The notes beneath the pieces are model-generated. The model had not been told where the DNA came from. It worked only from the letters and a program-made list of their open reading frames with translations, and made no database searches. Below are positions 16,915 through 23,481 of a stretch of 25,198 nucleotides of DNA, in pieces (the first letter of the stretch is position 1; each line of letters begins with the position of its first letter). The position numbers were made by a program, and so were the translations under genes. This DNA comes from Synergistaceae bacterium. Lineage in GTDB: Bacteria > Synergistota > Synergistia > Synergistales > Synergistaceae. The DNA lies in contig JAAYHA010000092.1 in assembly GCA_012727545.1 (NCBI GenBank), positions 1 to 25,198 on the forward strand, written 5' to 3'.

Positions 16915-16981
16915 TAATTAGGTTTAACAGAGAATAAATTAATGTGTCTTAGAAAAAACGTATTAATTTTACACCTAATTA
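16915..16981 (-). promoter_or_regulatory. Nested inverted repeats upstream of the Na+ symporter
   Basis: TAATTAGGTTTAA (16915-16927) and TTACACCTAATTA (16969-16981) are inverted repeats matching at 12 of 13 positions. Inside them AAATTAAT (16936-16943) and ATTAATTT (16962-16969) form a perfect second pair. The transcript could fold into a long AT-rich hairpin ending next to the ribosome binding site, or the arms could be two copies of an operator. It could also separate the symporter from the upstream EamA transcript. Confidence 0.5.
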
Positions 16982-17006
16982 TTTAAAAGAGGGATATAAA
17001 CATTAA

Positions 17007-17921
17007 TTACATATTTTGATCTTCAGGTCCGGAAGTTCTAACCGTGGCACAGACAATTGCAATTATAATAACGGTACAGCCTATTATCTCCTGAATTGAT
17101 GGAGGCTGCTTCAGCAGGAGAGATGTCAGGCCGACGGCAACTACTATTTCAAGTGTACAGAGGAGGCTGACCGTAGCCGCGGGCAAATATTTTAAAGCTG
17201 TGTAGAAGAGACCGTATGCAAGAAGGCTCCCGCAAAATGCCTGGAAGACCATGAGACCAAAAAGAGGGGATGTAAAATTTAAAATATCCTCCCATCCAAC
17301 AATAATGCTCTTGCCTAAAGCGAGGACTATTCCACCCAAAAGGTGTGCAAAAAAGAGAAGAACTAGCTGATCTGTTTCCTGTCCTTTACAGACTCTTCTT
17401 GCAACAAGAGCCTGACCCGAAATTCCAATTATTGCGAGGCCCCCCCACATAAGTCCGGGCACGGATAGGCCGGAGAAAGTTTTTTCGCCGCCGACCATTC
17501 CGAGATATACGCCTGCGATTATCAGAAATCCGGATACTACCTGAAGAAATGTAGGCTTCTCATGCGTTATGTAGAGCGAACCAAGAAGGGTCACCAGGGG
17601 GAAAGTGTAGTGAAGTATCAGAGCTTCCGGTACAGAGAGATATTTAAGTGACATGAGGAATCCTCCTCCGGAAAAAACAACAGAGAGTATTCCCGAGAGT
17701 AAATAAAAACAGAGCATGTCCCTGTCAGGTCTGAAAACCCCGGATCCTTTCGTAAAATAAATATAAGGACCTACCGCTACGACAACAAAAAGGGCACGAA
17801 AAGCCATAACCGACATAAGGCTTATTCCCGCACTTGAAAGGACTTTCGCGATTGGACTCATTATGCCCCAGCAGACAGCGGCAATAAGTGTCATTAAAAC
17901 TCCGTGCCAATATTTATTCAT
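17007..17921 (-). CDS. EamA-family (DMT superfamily) transporter
   Basis: This 304-residue inner-membrane protein has about ten hydrophobic segments in two EamA repeats (about 8-140 and 150-295). The first helix has the typical LIAAVCWGIMSPIAKVL. Each half holds a small-residue-rich helix such as VSGFLIIAGVYLGMVGG and the last helix is IIGCTVIIIAIVCATV. DMT transporters often export amino acids or metabolites, some import. It stands between the catabolic operon (separated by a hairpin at 17955-17986) and the Na+ symporter, all on minus, so it may export an end product or protect from amino-acid excess. The ribosome binding site is only moderate (AGGCAGG). Substrate unknown. Confidence 0.9.
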   Translation of the reverse strand: MNKYWHGVLMTLIAAVCWGIMSPIAKVLSSAGISLMSVMAFRALFVVVAVGPYIYFTKGSGVFRPDRDMLCFYLLSGILSVVFSGGGFLMSLKYLSVPEALILHYTFPLVTLLGSLYITHEKPTFLQVVSGFLIIAGVYLGMVGGEKTFSGLSVPGLMWGGLAIIGISGQALVARRVCKGQETDQLVLLFFAHLLGGIVLALGKSIIVGWEDILNFTSPLFGLMVFQAFCGSLLAYGLFYTALKYLPAATVSLLCTLEIVVAVGLTSLLLKQPPSIQEIIGCTVIIIAIVCATVRTSGPEDQNM

Positions 17922-17954
17922 TTTTTAGACCTGCCTCGCTGATCACAATAAAGC

Positions 17955-17986
17955 TGCCGGTCCCGTCTCAATGTCCGGGCCCGGCA
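17955..17986 (-). terminator. Hairpin after the ornithine cyclodeaminase-like gene
   Basis: A GC-rich stem of 11 positions with one mismatch (TGCCGGTCCCG 17955-17965 and CGGGCCCGGCA 17976-17986) has a 10-nt loop. On minus it follows the last gene of the operon by about 20 nt and is trailed by CTTTATTG, a modest U-tract. The opposite strand has a longer T7 run, but no plus-strand gene needs it. Confidence 0.6.
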
Positions 17987-18005
17987 CTTAGTTTTTTTAA
18001 AACAG

Positions 18006-19007
18006 CTATTGCTCCATCTCTATCACTGTACCGATGTTGTGTGCTTCAGCCCGTTCCAGCGCAACTTTGGCAGTTATAAGATCCTGCAAAGCCATACCTG
18101 TGGCGTCAAACATGGTTATATCATCAGCCGAAGTCCTTCCGGGCTTAGTTCCGTTTAACACCTCTCCGATCTCGGTGATGCAGTCGGGCATTATCAGTCC
18201 CATTGATACAGCGTGTTGACACTCTCCCTTATGTGAAACCTGGGATCTTGAGTCTCCGAAAACTTTTACTGTTGCTGTAATTTCCGGATCTATTTCCTGT
18301 TTGCCCGGCATGTCAGCTCCTATAGTGTTTATATGACAGCCCTTCTTGAGCCAGCCGCTTTTTATGAATGCCTTTTTTGAAGGCGTGCATGTGACAACTA
18401 TGTCCGCATCTCTTACATAATCTTCAAGTGATGAAAACGGCCTTGCAGTTATTTGAATTGCTGGGTAATCTGGAGATATCTCATCCGCCATTTTATCTGC
18501 GTACACATCCTGCACATCGAAGACATCTATCTTTCTCAGGCAGGGCATCACCTTTGAGAGGCCCATTATCTGGGCCCTTCCCTGTGCACCTGAACCAACC
18601 ACAACAGCGTTCTCAGATCCGTGCCTCGCAAGAGTTTCCGCTCCTATTGCTCCTGCTGCTCCGGTCCTTAAAAATGTGACAGGCGTTCCCTCAAGTATAC
18701 CCAGCGGCTGCTGATGCTCGATATCCATGACCACGATAAGGCCAGCAAGGGCAGGAACTCCCATGGTCGATGGATTGTCCCTGTTCCAGCCCAGGATCTT
18801 AAGTCCATATATACCGGCGCCATCCATGTATGCCGATTTGATATCCATATCTGTCCTGCCTGGGTCAAACTCGTGTGTAATTATCGGGAAAAGCCCTGCC
18901 CTGCCCGAGGAAAAAAGCTTATATGCCTCTTTAACTCCCGGAATTACGTCATCCATCGTGACCAATGCGCGGAACTGCTTTGAATCCAGAATTCTCAGCC
19001 TGTACAT
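18006..19007 (-). CDS. Ornithine cyclodeaminase / mu-crystallin family enzyme (EutC-like position)
   Basis: This 333-residue NAD(P)-dependent enzyme belongs to a family that includes ornithine cyclodeaminase, alanine dehydrogenase, iminosuccinate reductase and the ectoine-use protein EutC. Visible elements are the substrate-site lysine in LKILGW (Lys70), FLRTGAAGAIGAE (112-124), the Rossmann motif GSGAQG (138-143), GADMPGKQE (230-238) with Asp232 at the position of the catalytic aspartate of ornithine cyclodeaminase, and FDATGMALQDL (300-310). The start has AGGAGAG upstream, overlapping the stop of the dehydratase gene 9 nt before, so the two are translationally linked. A dehydratase followed by this family is the EutB-EutC order. 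True ornithine cyclisation is possible but context favours imine reduction. Confidence 0.9.
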   Translation of the reverse strand: MYRLRILDSKQFRALVTMDDVIPGVKEAYKLFSSGRAGLFPIITHEFDPGRTDMDIKSAYMDGAGIYGLKILGWNRDNPSTMGVPALAGLIVVMDIEHQQPLGILEGTPVTFLRTGAAGAIGAETLARHGSENAVVVGSGAQGRAQIMGLSKVMPCLRKIDVFDVQDVYADKMADEISPDYPAIQITARPFSSLEDYVRDADIVVTCTPSKKAFIKSGWLKKGCHINTIGADMPGKQEIDPEITATVKVFGDSRSQVSHKGECQHAVSMGLIMPDCITEIGEVLNGTKPGRTSADDITMFDATGMALQDLITAKVALERAEAHNIGTVIEMEQ

Positions 19008-19016
19008 AGGTCTCTC

Positions 19017-19991
19017 CTATCTTCCGCACCCTAGTGCAGAAAGGAATTTTTCTTCTCCGATGTTGCCTCCTGAAACAACTATCCCGACCTTCCGGCCTTT
19101 CAGGTCAATGCTTCCGGCAAGAGCCGCAGCGGCAGCAATTGCTCCTGCTCCCTCAACCAGCTGATGGTGCTTTTCAAACATAAAGCGGATGCCTTTTGCA
19201 ATATCCTCTTCGGATACTGCAATAAGCCCCTCCAGTTCATTAAGAACAAAATCAAGATGGTTCTGGCATGCTCCTCCTCCAAGTGCATCTGCAAGGCTTA
19301 CTTCTTCGTCGACAAGTTCGACCAAGCCTTTTTTGACAGCTTCAGGCCAGGCAGGGTTGGCTTTTGCATGAACTCCCCAGACCTTTATACCAGGTCTGAG
19401 TGCCTTTGCAGCTGTGGCCACCCCGCGGATCAACCCCGCACCGCTTATCTGGCAGAGTATTACGTCAAGTTCGGGTTCATCCTGAAGCATCTCAAGCCCG
19501 ACCGTCCCCTGGCCGGCTGATACGTAAGGATCGTCAAAAGCTGAGATGAAGACAAGGTTTTCTCTTTCAGCCATCTTCATGCTCTCGACCTCTGCCTCGT
19601 CATAATATGTTCCTATGACCCGAAGCTCGACAAAATCGCCGCCCTTTTCAAGAATGGATCCTCGTTTTACCTGAGGACATTGGCCCGGTACACATATAAC
19701 TGCCTTTACCTTAAGATCCCTGGCAGCCATTGCTATGCCCTGTGCATGGTTTCCGCTTGAACAAGTGATTACTCCCTTTTGCTTCTCTTCTTCGGTCATT
19801 GCAAACATCCTGTTGAAGGCTCCCCTTGGCTTGAAAGAACCTGCGATCTGTTGGTTCTCAAGTTTCAGCCAGACCTCTCCCCCGGTTATTTTACTCAGTG
19901 CCGGAGAGAACTCGAGAGGTGTATGCCTCGTTCTTTTTTTAAGAAACCTTGCTGCAAGAAGGATGTCTGTTATTGTTACTTCGTATGGCAT
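19017..19991 (-). CDS. Threonine/serine dehydratase-like PLP enzyme (EutB-like position)
   Basis: This fold-type II PLP enzyme has 324 residues and no ACT regulatory domain, so it resembles the catabolic or EutB/BhcB size class. Schiff-base Lys54 is in SFKPRGAF (52-59). SSGNHAQG (78-85) and the C-terminal SGGN (307-310, ring nitrogen contact) are intact. The phosphate-binding loop, usually GGGGL, reads SGAGL (183-187), a notable change. Expected chemistry is loss of water from a beta-hydroxy amino acid to an enamine/imine, which either hydrolyses to a keto acid or is passed to the reductase encoded next. It is 9 nt from both the racemase upstream and the ornithine cyclodeaminase-like gene downstream. 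It is a clear paralogue of the divergent gene at 22406. Substrate uncertain. Confidence 0.9.
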   Translation of the reverse strand: MPYEVTITDILLAARFLKKRTRHTPLEFSPALSKITGGEVWLKLENQQIAGSFKPRGAFNRMFAMTEEEKQKGVITCSSGNHAQGIAMAARDLKVKAVICVPGQCPQVKRGSILEKGGDFVELRVIGTYYDEAEVESMKMAERENLVFISAFDDPYVSAGQGTVGLEMLQDEPELDVILCQISGAGLIRGVATAAKALRPGIKVWGVHAKANPAWPEAVKKGLVELVDEEVSLADALGGGACQNHLDFVLNELEGLIAVSEEDIAKGIRFMFEKHHQLVEGAGAIAAAAALAGSIDLKGRKVGIVVSGGNIGEEKFLSALGCGR

Positions 19992-20000
19992 TATTCAACA

Positions 20001-21077
20001 CTATCCTTCATAAATTTTGGCAACATAAGGTGATGTCGATGAAGAAAGCATCCCGGGATAGTCAGGCCTGAAACGAAGTATCTCCCCGACTTTGTGCGCA
20101 ACAGGACAATCTTCTATGTCTACCAGGAGATGGTCACTTGAAGCTGTTATTATTTTGACCCCTTCATCCAACGGTGTCAGTCCGCCTATATTCACATCCT
20201 GCCTGCCTATCGCAAGTATCCCGCGAAGCCTTTCTCCCCTGTCCTCAAAATAGGGAACGTTGCCAAAAGCATCCCTTCCGACCTCTCCTATGGGTTTTGT
20301 CGGCTTCCTGCGCACCTCGACCAGCTCGGCTTCCAGTTCCATTGTGTCCTGGCGCAGCCAGGGTATTATAACTCCGGAAGACTTATCAGAACCGAGCAGA
20401 TATCCTTCGCCTATCCTGAGGTTGTTTATCCTCGCAGGGAAGATACCGTCATCTAACGCGATAAGTGAACGTGTAGTCGCGCCTCCTGAATAAATATCTA
20501 GTTTTCTGCCAATTACGGATTCGATTTTTTCACCGAAGGACAAAAATCTTTGCATACTTTCTTTTGAGGGGAGGACACCGCTTGCACAGCCATAATTGAC
20601 ACCGATGCCGCATATTTTAAGGGCAGGACTCAGTTTTTTTAGCCCTTCCGCAACAGTTTCAGCCTCATCCGACCAGAAGCCTTCCCTCAGGTCACCCATG
20701 TCTGTCATCAGCATTGCAGAATGTTCTTTCTTTTTTGATTCACATACTTTTGACATCAGTTCCAGCGTTCCCATATCTGAAACCAGAGAATAATCAGCAA
20801 GGCCGATCACATCTTCGATCTCGGAACGCATTGGGATCCTTATCAGAGCGAAAGGAGCTTTTATGCCATCCTCTTTCATCCTTCTGATATTCTTTATCCT
20901 GCTGTCTGCCAATGCAGATATCCTGGTGCCGGAAAGCCGTCTGGCCAGCTCGAGGGGAGCTGATAATCCTTTTGTAACTGCCCAGACAGATATCCCATGC
21001 TCGGAGCACTTTGAAACGATCTTGTTTATATTGCTTTCCATGACATCCAGATGAACTCTAAGTACCGGGTATGACAT
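20001..21077 (-). CDS. Fold-III PLP amino-acid racemase, Orr (ornithine racemase)-like
   Basis: This enzyme is predicted to interconvert L and D forms of an amino acid. I chose the ATG at 21077, with AAGGAG 8 nt upstream, giving 358 residues. A GTG at 21086 in frame would have no room for a ribosome binding site. The alanine racemase-like N-terminal barrel shows YPVLRVHLD and the PLP lysine in WAVTKGLS (Lys36). ALADSRIKNIRRMK, LIRIPMRSEIEDVI and MLMTDMGDLREGFW closely follow the pattern I recall for clostridial ornithine racemase and YhfX-like proteins rather than Alr, which would be longer with a separate beta domain. It is the second gene of the operon, 39 nt after the homoserine dehydrogenase-like gene and 9 nt before the dehydratase. 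Ornithine is only one candidate substrate; no D-ornithine aminomutase gene is seen nearby. Confidence 0.88.
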   Translation of the reverse strand: MSYPVLRVHLDVMESNINKIVSKCSEHGISVWAVTKGLSAPLELARRLSGTRISALADSRIKNIRRMKEDGIKAPFALIRIPMRSEIEDVIGLADYSLVSDMGTLELMSKVCESKKKEHSAMLMTDMGDLREGFWSDEAETVAEGLKKLSPALKICGIGVNYGCASGVLPSKESMQRFLSFGEKIESVIGRKLDIYSGGATTRSLIALDDGIFPARINNLRIGEGYLLGSDKSSGVIIPWLRQDTMELEAELVEVRRKPTKPIGEVGRDAFGNVPYFEDRGERLRGILAIGRQDVNIGGLTPLDEGVKIITASSDHLLVDIEDCPVAHKVGEILRFRPDYPGMLSSSTSPYVAKIYEG

Positions 21078-21115
21078 TTTTATCACTCCTTTTCGATATT
21101 ATCCAAATACCGATA

Positions 21116-22144
21116 TTATATCAAGCCTGATGAATCTCTTATAGTGATGAGGTCTTCTATTACTCCATATGCAGTGTCAAGAAGGTCCGGACATTCCTGA
21201 ACGATAGTGTTGGGGTGCATAAGGTCAGATTCGATCCGGACTGCTGAACCATAATGAGAAATGAGGCAGAAGACATCGTCTCTGCTTACCTCCTCGACTT
21301 TAACGCTTGCATGGACAGCATCTCCCTCTTTCCAGCCCCTGCAGATCAGTTTGAGCCTCATGTTCCTCTTGACAGCATCCTTTGCCATCTCAGTGGTCAC
21401 TGTCCTTATGCCCTCTCTGTCAACATCGAAAGGGGTCATATCAGCACCCATCAGAACATTTGCCAGGGCAGCTGCCTTGGCTGAGGGATCCCATCCATCT
21501 ACGTCCATTGACGGATCAGCCTCAGCTATTCCTGCTTCCTGCGCCATTTTTATACCCTCTTCCAGAGAGCCGCCCTTTTCCATGTGAGAAAGTATAAAGT
21601 TGGTAGTCCCATTCAATATCCCCGAAAATCCTTTTACAGAAGCACCCTTCATACAGCGGCTGCAGAAGTTGAATAGAGGAGCCCCGTCCATCACTGCGGA
21701 TTCAAAAAGGTATAGTGCCCCGTTTTTTTCGGCAAGCTCTTTGAGTTCCCTGTAGTGGAAACTGACAGGACCCTTATTCGCAGATGCCACAGATTTTCCC
21801 CTCATAAGTGCAGCACTTATATGTGAAGCCGCAGGTTCGCCCCTTCCTTCTATCGAAAGCGCGGAGAGTTCAACAAGCACATCGTAATCAAGCGTTTTCG
21901 CTGCTTCAAGTGGAGTCAATGATGAAAGCTCCTTCTCGTCTGCAGTAAGTCTGTTGTTGAGTCTGAGTTCATTTAAAACCTCTTTAAGTTCAATTCCTTC
22001 TTTTTTCTCCAACCCACCGTGGCGGCCTGTAAAGATCCCGACAACAACAGGCTTGAAATCAAGAGCCGAATAAAGATCACGTTCAATGAATATCCTTCCC
22101 ATCTCTTTGGCAACATTTCCAAAACCTATAAAAAGTATTTTCAT
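21116..22144 (-). CDS. Homoserine dehydrogenase-like oxidoreductase
   Basis: This NAD(P)-dependent enzyme has 342 residues, without the ACT domain of biosynthetic homologues. The Rossmann motif is GFGNVAKEMG (7-16). ASANKGPVS (120-128), GILNGTTNFIL (175-185) and EADPSMDVDGWDPSAK (208-223) are family signatures; Lys223 is near the expected catalytic lysine. A segment usually like GGIP reads MDGAP (152-156), which may change substrate preference. Homoserine dehydrogenase oxidises homoserine to aspartate semialdehyde or the reverse. No thrB, thrC or aspartokinase gene lies here, and it leads an operon with a racemase, a dehydratase and an imine reductase-like gene, so a catabolic role is more likely than threonine synthesis. 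The promoter at 22182-22209 drives it, with a leader of ~30 nt. Confidence 0.87.
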   Translation of the reverse strand: MKILFIGFGNVAKEMGRIFIERDLYSALDFKPVVVGIFTGRHGGLEKKEGIELKEVLNELRLNNRLTADEKELSSLTPLEAAKTLDYDVLVELSALSIEGRGEPAASHISAALMRGKSVASANKGPVSFHYRELKELAEKNGALYLFESAVMDGAPLFNFCSRCMKGASVKGFSGILNGTTNFILSHMEKGGSLEEGIKMAQEAGIAEADPSMDVDGWDPSAKAAALANVLMGADMTPFDVDREGIRTVTTEMAKDAVKRNMRLKLICRGWKEGDAVHASVKVEEVSRDDVFCLISHYGSAVRIESDLMHPNTIVQECPDLLDTAYGVIEDLITIRDSSGLI

Positions 22145-22181
22145 TTGCAGTCCTCATCCCTTTAAAAGTGTTATGCCTTCG

Positions 22182-22209
22182 ATTATAGTTACTGTAGTAT
22201 TGATGTCAA
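22182..22209 (-). promoter_or_regulatory. Near-consensus sigma-70 promoter of the amino-acid catabolic operon
   Basis: On the minus strand the -35 is TTGACA (22204-22209) and the -10 is TATAAT (22182-22187), both perfect, 16 nt apart. Transcription should start near 22175, about 30 nt before the ATG at 22144. The rest of the 261-nt divergent region (22145-22405) holds no gene that I can support. It has a TTGACA-like hexamer for the plus strand at about 22254 without a fitting -10. Confidence 0.8.
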
Positions 22210-22405
22210 TTTATAATAGGATAAGCATCGTATGATATTAAGACCTTGTTAATTTGACATAGAAAGAAACTGCAGCTTTGCAAAACAGAATGGGATTATG
22301 GAACCTGTGAAGAGAAAAAGCTCTAACATAAAAATGAACATGCAAATATACCGAAAAGGATAATTCGACCTGAAATTAATACACTTAATATGAGGGGGAC
22401 TTACA

Positions 22406-23386
22406 TTGAACAAACTTCCAATCGACCCAAGCATTACTGATGTTGCCAAGGCTTACCGTTTTCTGAAAAACCGGGTGAGGCACACTCCAACTGAATACTC
22501 CTTCCCACTGAGCGAAATATGCGGTGCTCCGGTCTACCTGAAGTGGGAAAACCAACAGCTTTGCGGCTCCTTTAAATTAAGGGGGGCACTTTATAAAATG
22601 AATTCACTTTCACCGGAAGAAAGGGCTCGTGGAGTCGTGACCTGCTCAAGCGGAAACCATGGTCAGGGCGTTGCGCTTGCAGCCAAGGAACTTGGGATCA
22701 AGACACTGATCTTTGTACCCAACGTATGTCCTGAAACTAAGAAAACTGCCATAAAGAGAAGGGGCGGAGAATTCATAGAGCTTGTAGTAACAAGCGGAGA
22801 TTATGACTTTGCTGAACATTCTGCCCATGTACATGCTGAAAAAAACGGAATGACCTATGTCTCTTCTTTTGAGGATGCAACTGTGATCTCCGGGCAGGGG
22901 ACCGCGGGTTTTGAAATGTTTACCGATGAACCGGACATAGAGCTTCTTATCATTCCCGCAGGCGGCGGAGGCCTTATGAATGGCATAGCAATAGCGGCAA
23001 AAGCCCTTAACCCTGATGTTGAAATATGGGGAGTGCAGTCTGTCGCCTCTAATCCATGGGTAGTCTCATGGGCTGACGGCATCGTCAGGGAAGTCACATA
23101 TCTTGAGACTCTTGCAGACGGACTTGCAGGTTATATACCCCAGAGCCTGCTTTCGCTTGCAAAGAAACGGGTGACAGGAATACTTGAGATCACCGAGGAA
23201 GATATCGCCAAAGCTATCGCCTTTCTTCACAGGGAACACCATCAGATAGTAGAGGGAGCAGGTGCTGTAGGAGTTGCGGCTCTTCTGGCAGGCAAGATCG
23301 ACCCGAAAGGAAGGAAGACCGGAATAGTCATCTCCGGAGGCAACATAGACGAAGAAAAGCTTAAGGCTATCCTTTCTAAATACTGA
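22406..23386 (+). CDS. Threonine/serine dehydratase (catabolic type, no ACT domain)
   Basis: This fold-II PLP enzyme has 326 residues and is predicted to deaminate threonine or serine to a keto acid and ammonia. Schiff-base Lys57 is in GSFKLRGA (54-61), SSGNHGQG (81-88) follows, the phosphate loop is canonical GGGGL (186-190), and SGGN (310-313) contacts the ring nitrogen. It starts with TTG at 22406, justified by GAGGGGG (22392-22398) 7 nt upstream. It is a close paralogue of the gene at 19017 (LKNRVRHTPTEYS against LKKRTRHTPLEFS; about half of positions agree by eye) but keeps the canonical loop. It is divergent from the operon at 21116-22144, so shared control from the intergenic region is possible. 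A perfect terminator follows. Threonine is the best guess for substrate. Confidence 0.92.
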   Translation: MNKLPIDPSITDVAKAYRFLKNRVRHTPTEYSFPLSEICGAPVYLKWENQQLCGSFKLRGALYKMNSLSPEERARGVVTCSSGNHGQGVALAAKELGIKTLIFVPNVCPETKKTAIKRRGGEFIELVVTSGDYDFAEHSAHVHAEKNGMTYVSSFEDATVISGQGTAGFEMFTDEPDIELLIIPAGGGGLMNGIAIAAKALNPDVEIWGVQSVASNPWVVSWADGIVREVTYLETLADGLAGYIPQSLLSLAKKRVTGILEITEEDIAKAIAFLHREHHQIVEGAGAVGVAALLAGKIDPKGRKTGIVISGGNIDEEKLKAILSKY

Positions 23387-23395
23387 GCTTAACAG

Positions 23396-23434
23396 AATAC
23401 GAGTCCCGGGTATGCCCCGGGACTCGTATTTTTT
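23396..23434 (+). terminator. Intrinsic terminator after threonine dehydratase gene
   Basis: A perfect 15-bp inverted repeat (AATACGAGTCCCGGG 23396-23410 and CCCGGGACTCGTATT 23416-23430) with a 5-nt loop is followed by TTTT. It starts 10 nt after the stop codon. It may also stop the convergent rhodanese gene, whose strand has a weaker tail (TATTCTGTT). Confidence 0.93.
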
Positions 23435-23481
23435 ACAGTTATGCCGTTAAACAACAACTGTCATATCAGTTCGTTGCCGGG

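Noticed and set aside
18006..21077. Full beta-hydroxyaspartate cycle or ectoine catabolic operon
   Set aside because: The dehydratase and ornithine cyclodeaminase families fit, but no aspartate-glyoxylate aminotransferase, hydroxyaspartate aldolase, EutA or DoeA/DoeB-like gene is present. The racemase is Orr-like and lacks a D-threonine aldolase pattern.
20001..22144. Clostridial oxidative ornithine degradation cluster (Orr, OraS/OraE, Ord, OrtAB)
   Set aside because: Only an Orr-like racemase is present. No aminomutase, 2,4-diaminopentanoate dehydrogenase or thiolase-like gene lies in the window.
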